Shown here: positions 17,231 to 25,968 of the stretch, piece after piece
How the letters are laid out: every line of letters begins with the position of its first letter
Numbering within the stretch: position 1 is the stretch's first letter
NCBI RefSeq assembly: GCF_049727805.1
Contig: NZ_JBCNYA010000005.1
Coordinates: 85,441 to 149,440, forward strand
Source: Frateuria_A sp049727805
Lineage (GTDB): Bacteria; Pseudomonadota; Gammaproteobacteria; Xanthomonadales; Rhodanobacteraceae
DNA length: 64,000 nt
Direction: 5' to 3'
Translations under genes and position numbers: made by a program
The notes under the pieces: model-generated
Databases searched by the model: none
What the model saw: the letters and a program-made list of their open reading frames with translations, nothing else
What the model was told of the DNA's origin: nothing

Positions 17231-18955
17231 ATGTCATCCCAATTGCAACCGTCCCTGGCGGGTCTCACCGGCATGGCGCGTCGCCTGGTGTCCGAGGGCG
17301 TGCTGCCAGAGGCCGACGTCCGCAAGGCGGTCGCCGATTCAACCGCACAGAAAGTCTCGCTGGCCGCCTGGCTGCTCGACCACAGCCTAGTGGAGAGCCC
17401 CAAGCTCACCCAGATCGCCTCGGCCGAATTCGGCATGCCGATGATGGACGTCAGCGTCCTGGCGCCCGCGTCGATGCCGGTGAACCTGATCAGCGAAGCG
17501 CTGATGACCAAGCACCAGGCGCTGCCGCTGTTCAAGCGCGGCAAGCGCCTGTTCGTGGGCATCGCCGACCCGATGCAGTCGCACGCGCTGGACGAGATCA
17601 AGTTCCACTCCAACTGCATGGTGGAGCCGATCCTGGTCGAGCGCGGCCAGCTTGCGCGCGCGATAGACAACGCATTGGCCACCGCGAACGCGCGGATGCC
17701 CGACATGGGCGGCGACGAGTTCGATGACCTCTCGCTGGAAGCCGCCGACGAGGAGACTGCCGACAGCACCGGCATCGATGCCACCGGCGGCGACGACGCG
17801 CCGGTGGTCAAGTTCGTCAACAAGATCCTGGTCGACGCGATCCGCCGTGGCGCCTCGGACATCCATTTCGAACCCTTCGAGACCAACTTCCGCGTGCGCC
17901 TGCGCATGGACGGCATGCTGCGCCCGGTGGCCAATCCGCCGATGAAGATGGCCAGCCGCATCTCCTCGCGCCTGAAGGTGATGGCCGGCCTGGACATCGC
18001 CGAGCGCCGCGTACCGCAGGACGGCCGCATCAAGCTGAACCTCTCCAAGAGCCGCTCGATGGACTTCCGCGTGAGCACGCTGCCCACGCTGTTCGGCGAG
18101 AAGATCGTGCTGCGTATCCTGGACAGTTCCTCGGCCAAGCTGGGCATCGACAAGCTGGGCTACGAGGAGGACCAGAAGAAGCTCTATCTGGACGCCATCC
18201 ACAAGCCCTACGGCATGGTGCTGGTGACCGGCCCGACCGGCTCGGGCAAGACCGTGTCGCTGTACACCGCGCTCAATATCCTCAACACCCCCGAGCGCAA
18301 CATCTCGACCGTGGAAGACCCGGTCGAAATCCGCGTCGAGGGTATCAACCAGGTCCAGCAGAACGTCAAGCGCGGCATGACCTTTGCCGCCGCCCTGCGC
18401 TCGTTCCTGCGCCAGGACCCGGACGTGATCATGGTCGGCGAGATCCGCGACCTGGAGACGGCCGAGATCGGCATCAAGGCCGCGCAGACCGGTCACATGG
18501 TGCTCTCCACCCTGCATACCAACGACGCGCCGCAAACCATCGCGCGCCTGATGAACATGGGCATTCCGCCCTACTCCATCACCTCGTCGGTGACCCTGGT
18601 GATCGCCCAGCGCCTGGCCCGCCGCCTGCACGACTGCAAGAAGCCGCAGACCCTGCCGCCGCACGTGCTGCTCGCCGCCGGCTTCAGCCAGGAAGACATC
18701 GATGCCGGGCTGACCCTTTACGAGGCGGTCGGCTGCGAGCATTGCAACGAGGGCTACAAGGGCCGCGTAGGCATCTACCAGGTCATGCCGATGACCGAGG
18801 AAATCCAGCAGATCGTGCTGCAGGGGGGCAACGCGCTGCAGATCGGGGAGGTCGCGCGCAAGATCGGCGTCAACGACCTGCGCGCCTCGGCGCTGCTGAA
18901 GGTCAAGGCGGGAGTCACCAGCCTGGCCGAGATCGATCGCGTCACCAAGGACTGA
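17231..18955 (+). CDS. pilB: Type IV pilus assembly ATPase PilB
   Basis: A 574-residue GspE/PilB-family hexameric ATPase that powers pilus extension from the inner face of the inner membrane. The N-terminal N1 domain (about 1-180) is followed by the ATPase core: Walker A 'VTGPTGSGKT' near 330-340, an Asp box 'STVEDPVEI', Walker B 'DVIMVGEIRD', and the His box 'TGHMVLSTLHTNDA'. A C-terminal zinc-finger-like part has 'LHDCKKP' (~468) and 'GCEHCNEGYKGR' (~502-505). The usual four-cysteine motif seems to have three cysteines, since the expected first CxxC reads LHDC. It is followed by pilC, pilD and coaE on the same strand. It works with PilA and is opposed by PilT/PilU at the right end of the window. 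Confidence 0.96.
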   Translation: MSSQLQPSLAGLTGMARRLVSEGVLPEADVRKAVADSTAQKVSLAAWLLDHSLVESPKLTQIASAEFGMPMMDVSVLAPASMPVNLISEALMTKHQALPLFKRGKRLFVGIADPMQSHALDEIKFHSNCMVEPILVERGQLARAIDNALATANARMPDMGGDEFDDLSLEAADEETADSTGIDATGGDDAPVVKFVNKILVDAIRRGASDIHFEPFETNFRVRLRMDGMLRPVANPPMKMASRISSRLKVMAGLDIAERRVPQDGRIKLNLSKSRSMDFRVSTLPTLFGEKIVLRILDSSSAKLGIDKLGYEEDQKKLYLDAIHKPYGMVLVTGPTGSGKTVSLYTALNILNTPERNISTVEDPVEIRVEGINQVQQNVKRGMTFAAALRSFLRQDPDVIMVGEIRDLETAEIGIKAAQTGHMVLSTLHTNDAPQTIARLMNMGIPPYSITSSVTLVIAQRLARRLHDCKKPQTLPPHVLLAAGFSQEDIDAGLTLYEAVGCEHCNEGYKGRVGIYQVMPMTEEIQQIVLQGGNALQIGEVARKIGVNDLRASALLKVKAGVTSLAEIDRVTKD

Positions 18956-19100
18956 AATGGCGGCGGTTCCGCCGCGACCGCGGGCAAAGCACCAAGTTGC
19001 GCGGAGCACCACGAAATAACCCGCCATATCTGGCATAAGCTGCACCGACGACCGGCCGCGCGAGCGGCGGTCGCGGATCGAACCACCGGGGGAATCGGGC

Positions 19101-20369
19101 ATGGCTACGGCTAACGCAATCGCCAAGAACGCGCGTGACCTGGGCGCCCAGCGCGCCGAGGTCAACAGGATGACCATGTACGACTGGGTCGCGCTGGACA
19201 AGCGCGGCAAGCGCATGAAGGGCGAAATGCCGGCGAAGAACGCCTCGCTGGTCAAGGCCGAGCTGCGCCGCCAGGGGATGAACCCGCAGACGGTGCGCGA
19301 GAAGTCCAAGCCGCTGTTCGGCGCCACCGGCAGCACCGTCAAGCCGCGCGACGTCGCCATCTTCAGCCGCCAGATCGCCACCATGATGGCCTCGGGCGTG
19401 CCGATGGTGCAGTCCTTCGAGATCATCGCCGACGGCCAGAAGAACGTCCGCTTCAAGAACATGATCACGGACGTCAAGCAGGGCATCGAGGGCGGCGCCT
19501 CGCTGCACGAGGCGCTGGGCAAGTACCCGGTGCAGTTCGACGAGCTCTACCGCAACCTGGTGCGCGCCGGCGAATCGGCGGGCGTGCTGGACACGGTGCT
19601 GGACACCGTGGCCACCTACAAGGAGCGGATGGAGGGCATCAAGAGCAAGATCAAGAAGGCCCTGTTCTATCCGGTGATGGTGCTGGCGGTGGCGCTGCTG
19701 GTCAGCATGATCATGCTGCTGTTCGTGGTGCCGGTGTTCGCGCAGACCTTCAAGGATGCGGGCGCCGAACTGCCTGCGCCGACCCAGATCGTCATCGGCG
19801 CCTCCGAGTTCATGAAAGCCTACTGGTGGGTGGTGATCGGCGGCATCATCGGCGGCGTCGTCGCGCTGGTCATGGCCAAGCGCCGCTCGGTGAAGTTCGC
19901 CCATTTCCTGGACCGCCTGATGCTGAAGCTGCCGGTCATCGGCAACATCCTGCGCCAGTCGGCGATCGCCCGCTTCGCGCGTACGCTGGGCGTGACCTTC
20001 CGCGCCGGCGTGCCGCTGGTGGAGGCGCTGGACGCGGTGGCCGGCGCCACCGGCAGCGTGGTCTACAGCGAAGCGGTCAAGCACATGCGCGACGACATCG
20101 CGGTCGGCCACCAGTTGCAGTTGGCGATGCGCCAGACCGGCCTGTTCCCGAACATGGTGGTGCAGATGACCGCCATCGGCGAGGAATCGGGCGCGCTGGA
20201 CAACATGCTGTTCAAGGTCGCCGAGTTCTACGAGGAAGAGGTCAACAACGCGGTCGACACCCTTTCGACCCTGCTGGAGCCACTGATCATGGTGATCCTC
20301 GGCGTGCTGGTGGGCGGCATGGTGGTCTCGCTGTACCTGCCGATCTTCAAGCTGGCCGGCACGGTGTAA
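19101..20369 (+). CDS. pilC: Type IV pilus inner-membrane platform protein PilC
   Basis: A 422-residue GspF/PilC-family protein. Two T2SSF domains are visible: the first around 'IFSRQIATMMASGVPMVQSFEII', the second around 'IARFARTLGVTFRAGVPLVEAL'. Each is followed by membrane segments ('MVLAVALLVSMIMLLFVVPVF', 'VVIGGIIGGVVALVM' and the C-terminal 'LIMVILGVLVGGMVV'). PilC couples the cytoplasmic ATPases to pilin insertion and removal. It starts 145 bases after pilB and is followed by a strong terminator, so pilBC may form one unit with pilD-coaE separately expressed. Confidence 0.96.
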   Translation: MATANAIAKNARDLGAQRAEVNRMTMYDWVALDKRGKRMKGEMPAKNASLVKAELRRQGMNPQTVREKSKPLFGATGSTVKPRDVAIFSRQIATMMASGVPMVQSFEIIADGQKNVRFKNMITDVKQGIEGGASLHEALGKYPVQFDELYRNLVRAGESAGVLDTVLDTVATYKERMEGIKSKIKKALFYPVMVLAVALLVSMIMLLFVVPVFAQTFKDAGAELPAPTQIVIGASEFMKAYWWVVIGGIIGGVVALVMAKRRSVKFAHFLDRLMLKLPVIGNILRQSAIARFARTLGVTFRAGVPLVEALDAVAGATGSVVYSEAVKHMRDDIAVGHQLQLAMRQTGLFPNMVVQMTAIGEESGALDNMLFKVAEFYEEEVNNAVDTLSTLLEPLIMVILGVLVGGMVVSLYLPIFKLAGTV

Positions 20370-20383
20370 CCTGAGAGCATCCA

Positions 20384-20417
20384 GGCCCCTCTCCCGCCCG
20401 GGAGGGGGGCCTTTTTT
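20384..20417 (+). terminator. Rho-independent terminator after pilC
   Basis: A 12-base GC-rich stem (20384-20395 pairing with 20400-20411, one G-T wobble) with a four-base loop is followed by six T residues. It lies 14 bases after the pilC stop. This separates pilBC from pilD. Confidence 0.88.
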
Positions 20418-20432
20418 ATTGAGCCACGCCTT

Positions 20433-20499
20433 GCAGGAGCGCCCTTGGGCGTCACGCAATCCGCCGGAAGATGGCGGTCGCGCCCACAGGCGCTCCTCC
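20433..20499. repeat. REP-like palindromic intergenic element, family B
   Basis: Inverted arms CAGGAGCGCCCTTGGGCG (left) and CGCCCACAGGCGCTCCTC (right) are separated by about 30 bases that themselves contain a small palindrome (CCGCCGGAAGATGGCGG). Elements of this GGAGCG...CGCTCC type are common between genes in Pseudomonas and xanthomonad genomes. It lies between the pilC terminator and pilD. No transposase is nearby. Confidence 0.6.
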
Positions 20500-20581
20500 G
20501 GCGCGCGGCGGCATTTGCTTTCGCCGCGCGGCCAGGTGTTCGCTGCGCGTAAACGTTTCACGCATTGGAACAGGGGACCGC

Positions 20582-21439
20582 ATGCTCGACCTTCCGCTTT
20601 GGCTCTGGCTTGTCTGCGCCGGCGTGCTCGGCCTGCTGGTGGGAAGCTTCCTCAACGTGGTGATCCTGCGCCTGCCCGCGCGGCTGGAAGCGCAGTGGCG
20701 GCGCGAGGCGCAGCAGGAACTGGCGCTGGAAGCCGCGGATGAACCGCTGCCGCCGGGCATCGTGCGCGAATCCTCGCATTGTCCGCACTGCAAGCACCCG
20801 CTGTCGGCGGCGGACAACATCCCGCTGTTCGGCTGGCTGCTGCTGCGCGGACGCTGCCGCTATTGCCGCGCGCCGATCTCGATCCAGTACCCGCTGGTCG
20901 AGCTGCTCTCCGGAATGCTGAGCGTGGCGGTGGTGTGGAAGTTCGGGCCCGGCTGGGAGGCATTGGCGGGACTGGTGTTCACCTGGATGCTGGTCGCGCT
21001 CGCCGGCATCGATTTCCGCACCCAGCTGCTGCCCGATCAGCTCACCTTCCCCTTGCTTTGGCTGGGCCTGCTGTTGTCGCTGCTGCCGATGTTCGTGCTG
21101 CCGGGGCCGGCGATCCTTGGCGCCGCGCTGGGTTACCTCAGCCTGTGGAGCGTGTACTGGCTGTTCAAGCTGCTCACCGGCAAGGAAGGCATGGGCTACG
21201 GCGACTTCAAGCTGCTCGCCGCACTGGGCGCGTGGATGGGACCGGGCGCGCTGCTGCCGGTGGTGCTGCTGTCGTCGCTGGTCGGGGCGATCATCGGCGG
21301 ACTGCTGATCGCGCTGAGCCGGCACGGCCGCGAGGTGCCGATGCCCTTCGGCCCGTTCATCGCCATGGCCGGCTGGATCTGGTTCATCGCCGGTGAGCCG
21401 CTGCTGCAGGGCTACCTGCAGCTGACGGGGTTGCGATGA
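20582..21439 (+). CDS. pilD: Prepilin leader peptidase / N-methyltransferase PilD
   Basis: A 285-residue inner-membrane aspartic protease that cleaves the PilA leader and N-methylates the new N-terminal Phe. The cytoplasmic loop after TM1 has a four-cysteine site ('CPHCKHPL' and 'GRCRYCRA'). Catalytic aspartates lie in 'GIDFRTQLLPDQLT' and 'GYGDFKLLAALGAW' (GxGD). About eight membrane segments follow the family pattern. The start at 20582 (MLDLPLWLW) was chosen because the family begins just before TM1; an upstream in-frame ATG would translate the repeat element. The stop overlaps the coaE start (ATGA). Confidence 0.96.
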   Translation: MLDLPLWLWLVCAGVLGLLVGSFLNVVILRLPARLEAQWRREAQQELALEAADEPLPPGIVRESSHCPHCKHPLSAADNIPLFGWLLLRGRCRYCRAPISIQYPLVELLSGMLSVAVVWKFGPGWEALAGLVFTWMLVALAGIDFRTQLLPDQLTFPLLWLGLLLSLLPMFVLPGPAILGAALGYLSLWSVYWLFKLLTGKEGMGYGDFKLLAALGAWMGPGALLPVVLLSSLVGAIIGGLLIALSRHGREVPMPFGPFIAMAGWIWFIAGEPLLQGYLQLTGLR

Positions 21440-22053
21440 ACATGCGCCAGGCTTACGTGATCGGCCTGACCGGCGGCATCGCCGCCGGCAAGACGGCCGT
21501 CGCCAGCCGCTTCCAGGCGCTCGGCGCGCCGGTGCACGACGCGGACGTTGCGGCGCGGGTGGTGGTGGAACCGGGCAGCGAGGGCCTGGCAGCGATCGTC
21601 AGCACGTTCGGACCGGACGTGCTCGATGCGCGCGGCCGGCTGGACCGCGCGGCCATGCGCCAGCGCGTGTTCGCCGATGCGCTGGCCAAGCGCCGACTGG
21701 AGGCAATCATCCATCCGCGCGTGCGCGAGTGGCTTCATCAGCACGCGCTGGCCGAGACGGCGCCCTACTGCCTGCTGGCCATTCCCCTGCTGGTCGAGAA
21801 CATCGCCCACTACCGCTGGCTGGATCGCATCCTGCTCGTCGACGTGCCCGAGGCCGTGCAGATGGAGCGCCTGATCGCCCGCGACGGCATCGACCGCACG
21901 CTGGCCGAGCGCATGCTGGCGCAGCAGGCCAGTCGCGCCGAGCGGCTGGCGCTGGCCGACGACGTGATCGACAACAGCAGCAGCGAAGCCGCGCTGGACG
22001 CGCACGTGCAGGCGCTGCACCGGCGCTATCTGGCGCTGGCGTCGGAACGGTAG
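21436..22053 (+). CDS. coaE: Dephospho-CoA kinase
   Basis: A 205-residue P-loop kinase catalysing the last step of coenzyme A synthesis, phosphorylation of dephospho-CoA. The P-loop is 'GGIAAGKT' (13-20); 'VHDADVAARVVVEPG' holds the substrate-binding Asp, and 'VLLVDVPEAVQMERLIARDG' style lid residues follow. Length fits the family (about 200). Co-location with pilBCD is conserved in Pseudomonas and xanthomonads and has no known functional meaning. The yacG and zapD genes that often follow coaE are absent here. Confidence 0.96.
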   Translation: MNMRQAYVIGLTGGIAAGKTAVASRFQALGAPVHDADVAARVVVEPGSEGLAAIVSTFGPDVLDARGRLDRAAMRQRVFADALAKRRLEAIIHPRVREWLHQHALAETAPYCLLAIPLLVENIAHYRWLDRILLVDVPEAVQMERLIARDGIDRTLAERMLAQQASRAERLALADDVIDNSSSEAALDAHVQALHRRYLALASER

Positions 22054-22112
22054 ACCTCAGCGTCGCCCGCACGCTGCCATCGGCTGTGGGCCGGTAATTG
22101 CAGCCTGCGCCG

Positions 22113-22529
22113 CTACGCCGCCGGTTCGGCCAAGGCCGTGAGAAGGGCGCGCAGGATTTCCCGATCCGCCGGCGCCAGCAGCCCTTCGGCCACCTCCCGT
22201 GGCCGCAACCACTGCAACGCCTGCCCTTCCATGGATCGGGGCGTTCCCTGCCAGCGGCCGACACGCCATGCATCCAGCAGCAGGGCGCGCTCGCCGTAGT
22301 TCCAGGGCACTTCGACCAGGGGCGTGGCGCGGGCCGCTTCGACCCTTATGTCCAGCTCTTCGTGCAGTTCGCGGACCAGCCCGGCGACGGGAGTCTCGCC
22401 AGGATCCAGCTTGCCGCCGGGAAACTCCCACATGCCGGCCAGGTGCTTGCCGGGCGGCCGCTGCGCGAGCAGCACGCGGCCGGCCGGATCGAGCAGCACG
22501 CCGGCCACCACGTGCAGGGCGCCTGCCAA
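22113..22529 (-). CDS. mutT: Nudix hydrolase, MutT-like 8-oxo-dGTP diphosphatase
   Basis: A protein of about 138 residues. The Nudix box begins 'GGKLDPGETP' and ends 'RELHEELDI', matching GX5EX7REUXEEXGU except that the final Gly is Asp. 'RPPGKHLAGMWEFPGGK' is the MutT-type substrate region. The enzyme would remove 8-oxo-dGTP from the nucleotide pool. No ATG fits; I placed the start at the TTG at 22529, four bases after the folA stop, because the first family beta strand ('LHVVAGVLLD') follows directly. A GTG at 22511 or 22508 is possible. It is probably co-transcribed with folA. Confidence 0.8.
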   Translation of the reverse strand: MAGALHVVAGVLLDPAGRVLLAQRPPGKHLAGMWEFPGGKLDPGETPVAGLVRELHEELDIRVEAARATPLVEVPWNYGERALLLDAWRVGRWQGTPRSMEGQALQWLRPREVAEGLLAPADREILRALLTALAEPAA

Positions 22530-22533
22530 GGGA

Positions 22534-23022
22534 TCAGGCTTCGCGGACGTACTCGACCATGTCGAAGCTGTATGCGTGCTCGGCATCGGCCTTGTGGTGG
22601 GTGCGCGCAACTTCGGTCCAGTCGCGCAGGTGGATGCCCGGGAAGAAGGTGTCGGCACCCTCGACGGCGGCGCTGACCCAGGTCAGGTACATGCGGCGGG
22701 CGAACGGCAACGCCGCGGCATATACCTGGCCGCCGCCGATCACCATCAGGCCGGTGCCGCCCGCGCGCGCCTGCGCTTCCTCCAGCGAACGCACGGCCAC
22801 CTGCCCGGGGAAAGGCGCCTCGTGGCGCCGCGAGAGCACCAGGTTGTGCCGGTCCGGCAACGCCCGCCCGATCGCCACCGCGGTGTTGTAGCCCATCAGC
22901 ACGTACTTGCCGAGCGTCAGCTGCTTGAACCAGCGCAGGTCGTCGGGCAGGTGCCAGGGCAGTTGCCCCTTGCGGCCGATGGCGAAGTTTTCATCCAGTG
23001 CGGCGATCAACGAAATGGACAT
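22534..23022 (-). CDS. folA: Dihydrofolate reductase
   Basis: A 162-residue enzyme reducing dihydrofolate with NADPH. The N-terminus 'ISLIAALDENFAIGRKGQLPWHLPDDL' style sequence carries the substrate Asp in 'LPDDLRWF' and the Met20-type loop; 'LMGYNTAVAIGRALPDRHN' and 'VIGGGQVYAAAL' are the cofactor-binding motifs. Size matches bacterial FolA. The start at 23022 (MSISLIAAL) is preferred to an upstream ATG at 23058 that would add 12 unusual residues. In the usual GRxTWxS motif the residues here read GYNTAVAIG, a mild deviation at a conserved Arg. Confidence 0.92.
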   Translation of the reverse strand: MSISLIAALDENFAIGRKGQLPWHLPDDLRWFKQLTLGKYVLMGYNTAVAIGRALPDRHNLVLSRRHEAPFPGQVAVRSLEEAQARAGGTGLMVIGGGQVYAAALPFARRMYLTWVSAAVEGADTFFPGIHLRDWTEVARTHHKADAEHAYSFDMVEYVREA

Positions 23023-23302
23023 CGGGGCTCCAGGGCGGTTGGATGGTCCTACCGGCATATGCGGCCGCTGGGGTCGCCGGCCATGCTCATGGCCATTGTA
23101 GCCACTCGGGGAGCCGCGGAGGACGGGTCAAAGCGCTCGGGTGAGAGCGCTCGTGTTTGTCCGGTGGTGCCTGCATGTGCGCCCGGGGTTGCATGGCGAA
23201 CGCCTGGGCTACCGGGACTGGACAGCCCGCGCAGGATTTCGCGATGGAGCCGCCATCGCCTGCCCCTCCGGGGAGCGCATCGAGCCGCTTCCGCTCGTCC
23301 GC

Positions 23303-24352
23303 TCAAGGCGAGGAGGTGGCTTCGTCCGCTTCGGTAGCCGCGTCAGGCTCGTCGTAGATCGCCACGTGCGGTACGCCGTCGCCGCCGATCCAGCCGCGAT
23401 ACATGCCGTCGGTATTGAACGGCATCGCGATGTTGCCCTTGGCGTCCAGCGCGATGGCGCCGCCGTTGCCGCCCATTGAGGGAATCTCCTGGTTGATCAC
23501 CTCGGCCGCGGCACGCTCCAGCGGCACGTGCATCAGCGACACGCGCATGCAAATCGCGTGCGCCGCCACCGCGCGGATGTAGAACTCGCCCCAGCCGGTG
23601 CCGGACACGGCGCAATCGGCATTGGCATAGGTGCCCGCGCCGATGATCGGCGAGTCGCCCACCCTGCCCCAGCGCTTGTCGGTCATGCCGCCGGTGGAAG
23701 TGCCGGCGGCCAGGTGGCCCTGTGCGTCCAGCGCCACCGCGCCGACGGTACCGAAATGCTTGGCCGTTTCGACATCCGAGTGCGGCTTGCCCTCGCGGTC
23801 TTCCTTCAAGGCCTTCTGCAGCTGCTGCCAGCGCTGTTCGGTGCGAAAGTACGAAGGGTCGACCAACGCGACGCCTGCCTCGCGGGCGAACGCCTCCGCG
23901 CCCTCGCCGACGAGCATCACGTGCTGCGATTTTTCCAGTACCGCGCGCGCCAGCAGAATCGGGTTCTTCACCCGGTGCACGCCAGCCACCGCACCGGCGC
24001 GCAGGGTGTTTCCGTCCATGATCGCCGCGTCCAGCTCGTTGCGTCCGTCATGGGTGAACACGGCGCCCTTGCCGGCGTTGAAGTTGGGGGCGTCCTCCAG
24101 CACGGTCAGCGCCGCGCAGACGCCATCGAGCGCCGGCTTGCCGGCCTTGAGCTCGGCGTAGCCCGCCTGCAGCGCGCGGGCCAGCGCGGCGCGGACCTGC
24201 TTTTCCTTCGCCGGGTCCATGTCCCGCCGGATGACACCCGAACCGCCGTGGATGGCCAGTACGGGCGTGGTGGCGGCATGGCTCATGGTGGCGGTCCCCA
24301 TCTCCAGGACGCCCAGGACGGTCAGGGCGGCGAACGCGCGTAGCGGCTTCAC
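23303..24352 (-). CDS. iaaA: Isoaspartyl peptidase / L-asparaginase, exported
   Basis: A 349-residue Ntn-hydrolase of the plant-type asparaginase family. It starts with a signal peptide ending near 'TMSHA-ATTP', then 'VLAIHGGSGVI' and 'NFNAGKGAVFT'. The precursor self-cleaves before the nucleophile Thr202 in 'HFGTVGAVALD'; 'TGGMTDKRWGRVGDSPIIGAGTYA' holds the substrate-binding residues (the motif spans 217-240). It removes beta-aspartyl residues from damaged peptides and hydrolyses asparagine. Many homologues are cytoplasmic; the leader here implies periplasmic action. It stands alone between folA and the M56 gene. About 280 bases upstream of folA (23023-23302) show no gene. Confidence 0.92.
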   Translation of the reverse strand: MKPLRAFAALTVLGVLEMGTATMSHAATTPVLAIHGGSGVIRRDMDPAKEKQVRAALARALQAGYAELKAGKPALDGVCAALTVLEDAPNFNAGKGAVFTHDGRNELDAAIMDGNTLRAGAVAGVHRVKNPILLARAVLEKSQHVMLVGEGAEAFAREAGVALVDPSYFRTEQRWQQLQKALKEDREGKPHSDVETAKHFGTVGAVALDAQGHLAAGTSTGGMTDKRWGRVGDSPIIGAGTYANADCAVSGTGWGEFYIRAVAAHAICMRVSLMHVPLERAAAEVINQEIPSMGGNGGAIALDAKGNIAMPFNTDGMYRGWIGGDGVPHVAIYDEPDAATEADEATSSP

Positions 24353-24432
24353 TTTGGCTCTCCGGCAACCGCTCCGGAGTATAGCCAGCCACGCCTGCGT
24401 TCCAGCAGGCGCGACCGCTGCCGAAGGAACGC

Positions 24433-25968
24433 TTACGACTTTGGTTCGAACCGCACGTGCTGGCCGTCGAAGATCGCGCGCACGCCATCCGCATCGGCCA
24501 CCATCTGCATGGCCGACGCCGCCGGCACCTGCTGGAAGTCGAGCGTCACTTGGCGCTGGTCGACCGCCTCAGGATTGACCAGGACGAAACCCGCGGTCGT
24601 CGCTATCCAGCCGACCACGTCGCGTGCGGCGGTGCCCCGGACCTTCATGGTGATCGGCGCCTCCGCGCCTTTCGCTGCAGCCGCGGCACCTGCCGGACAG
24701 CCAAACTGCGGAGTGATTTCCAAGGTGTATTGCTCGCTCCCCCCAGGCACCTTGCCCGACGCATGCAACGGCTGCCTGAGTGCTCCTACCAAGCGGTCAT
24801 GCACCGGTGCGACGCCCGCCTTCTGGCGCACCGCCAGGTCGATGCTCACGCGCTGGCCAGTCACCGGACGCGTGGTGGCCTCCAGCGCGATCCCATGGGT
24901 CGCGAGCGAGGCTGCCTCGCCCGGCGCCATGCACAGCGCGACCTTGAGCCGTCGTGCGTGACTCGCCTGGGCGTCGTCACCGGTCAAGGCGAGCTTGATA
25001 TCGAGCTGGTACTGCCCGGCAGCGGCACTTGGCTGTTGCGTCTGTGACGCCATGGGTGCGCTGGCCGCGTAGACCGTGCCGGCAAGGGCACCGGCGACGG
25101 CCAGGCTGGCGAGGCCACCGAGACGGCGGCCGGCGGAACTGTGCGAGGGCAACTTCAGCATGGCGATACGCTCCGTGAGTGGATGGCGGGACGACCAACT
25201 GCAACCGACCGGCAGCAGCTGCCCGGCGATCGGGGTTTTCAACATGGCCTGGGCGTAGCTGCGGCGGCAGCCGCTGTGCTCACGCAGCACCGCCGCGTCG
25301 CAGGCCAGCTCCTGGTCGTGGCGCAGTGCCGCGAGCGCCCACCACGCCAACGGGTGGAACCACAGCAGCGAGGCGAACAGCTGCGCCAACAGGCTCCACC
25401 AGCCGTCCCGGCGCCGCGCGTGCATGACTTCATGGGCGAGGATCAGCGCCTGCTCGCCGTCCGTGTAGCGGACCTCGAAATCGGCAGGCACCACGATGCA
25501 AGGCCGCCAGGCACCGACCAGCGCCGGCCCGGTCGCCGCGCTTGCGGCGCGCAGCACCGGCCAGCGCACCCACCCGCGGGAAAGCGGAACCGCGCCACGC
25601 AAACCCTGCCGGTAGCGTGCCTGCGCCACGGCCGCACGCGCCAGGCTGACGGCCACGCCCAGCATCCAGGCCCATGCCAGTACGGCCGTCCAGTCGACGC
25701 CGGCCGCATGCGCCGGCGACCCGGCACCGGTCGCCGACACCATCACCCATGCCGCGCCGGACAGCACGCCGGCATCGGCGGCAGCGGCATGGGGCAACTG
25801 GCTGGCGAGCATCGCCAGTGGTGGCAAGGCCCACAGCAGGAAGGCGCTGCCGGCGCCGAGCCATCGCCGGCACGGCCGCCGCAGCAGTGCCACGCAGGCG
25901 AGCGCGCCGGTGCAGGACAGCAGCAACAGCCCGGCGGCGCCGGACCAGACGACCGACTCAAGGTTCAT
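24433..25968 (-). CDS. M56-family (BlaR1/MecR1-type) membrane metalloprotease sensor with unusual C-terminal domain
   Basis: A 511-residue protein. The N-terminal ~300 residues have several membrane helices and the zinc-protease site HEVMH (179-183) with a second acidic ligand in 'HDQELACDAAV' (E220). A last membrane helix lies near 285-303. BlaR1 proteins then carry a penicillin-binding domain; this one does not. The ~200-residue periplasmic tail ends in a segment ('KVRGTAARDVVGWIATTAGF' followed by 'QRQVTLDFQQVPAASAMQ') that looks like the STN domain of secretins and TonB-dependent receptors. The gene overlaps the BlaI-like gene by 11 bases. The protease probably inactivates that repressor on sensing a periplasmic signal (family knowledge); the signal is unknown. 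Confidence 0.85.
   Translation of the reverse strand: MNLESVVWSGAAGLLLLSCTGALACVALLRRPCRRWLGAGSAFLLWALPPLAMLASQLPHAAAADAGVLSGAAWVMVSATGAGSPAHAAGVDWTAVLAWAWMLGVAVSLARAAVAQARYRQGLRGAVPLSRGWVRWPVLRAASAATGPALVGAWRPCIVVPADFEVRYTDGEQALILAHEVMHARRRDGWWSLLAQLFASLLWFHPLAWWALAALRHDQELACDAAVLREHSGCRRSYAQAMLKTPIAGQLLPVGCSWSSRHPLTERIAMLKLPSHSSAGRRLGGLASLAVAGALAGTVYAASAPMASQTQQPSAAAGQYQLDIKLALTGDDAQASHARRLKVALCMAPGEAASLATHGIALEATTRPVTGQRVSIDLAVRQKAGVAPVHDRLVGALRQPLHASGKVPGGSEQYTLEITPQFGCPAGAAAAAKGAEAPITMKVRGTAARDVVGWIATTAGFVLVNPEAVDQRQVTLDFQQVPAASAMQMVADADGVRAIFDGQHVRFEPKS

Noticed and set aside
17387..20561. Large antisense reading frames opposite pilB and pilC
   Set aside because: They are products of high-GC codon bias on the opposite strand, rich in His/Arg/Gln without domains, and lie wholly over well-identified genes.
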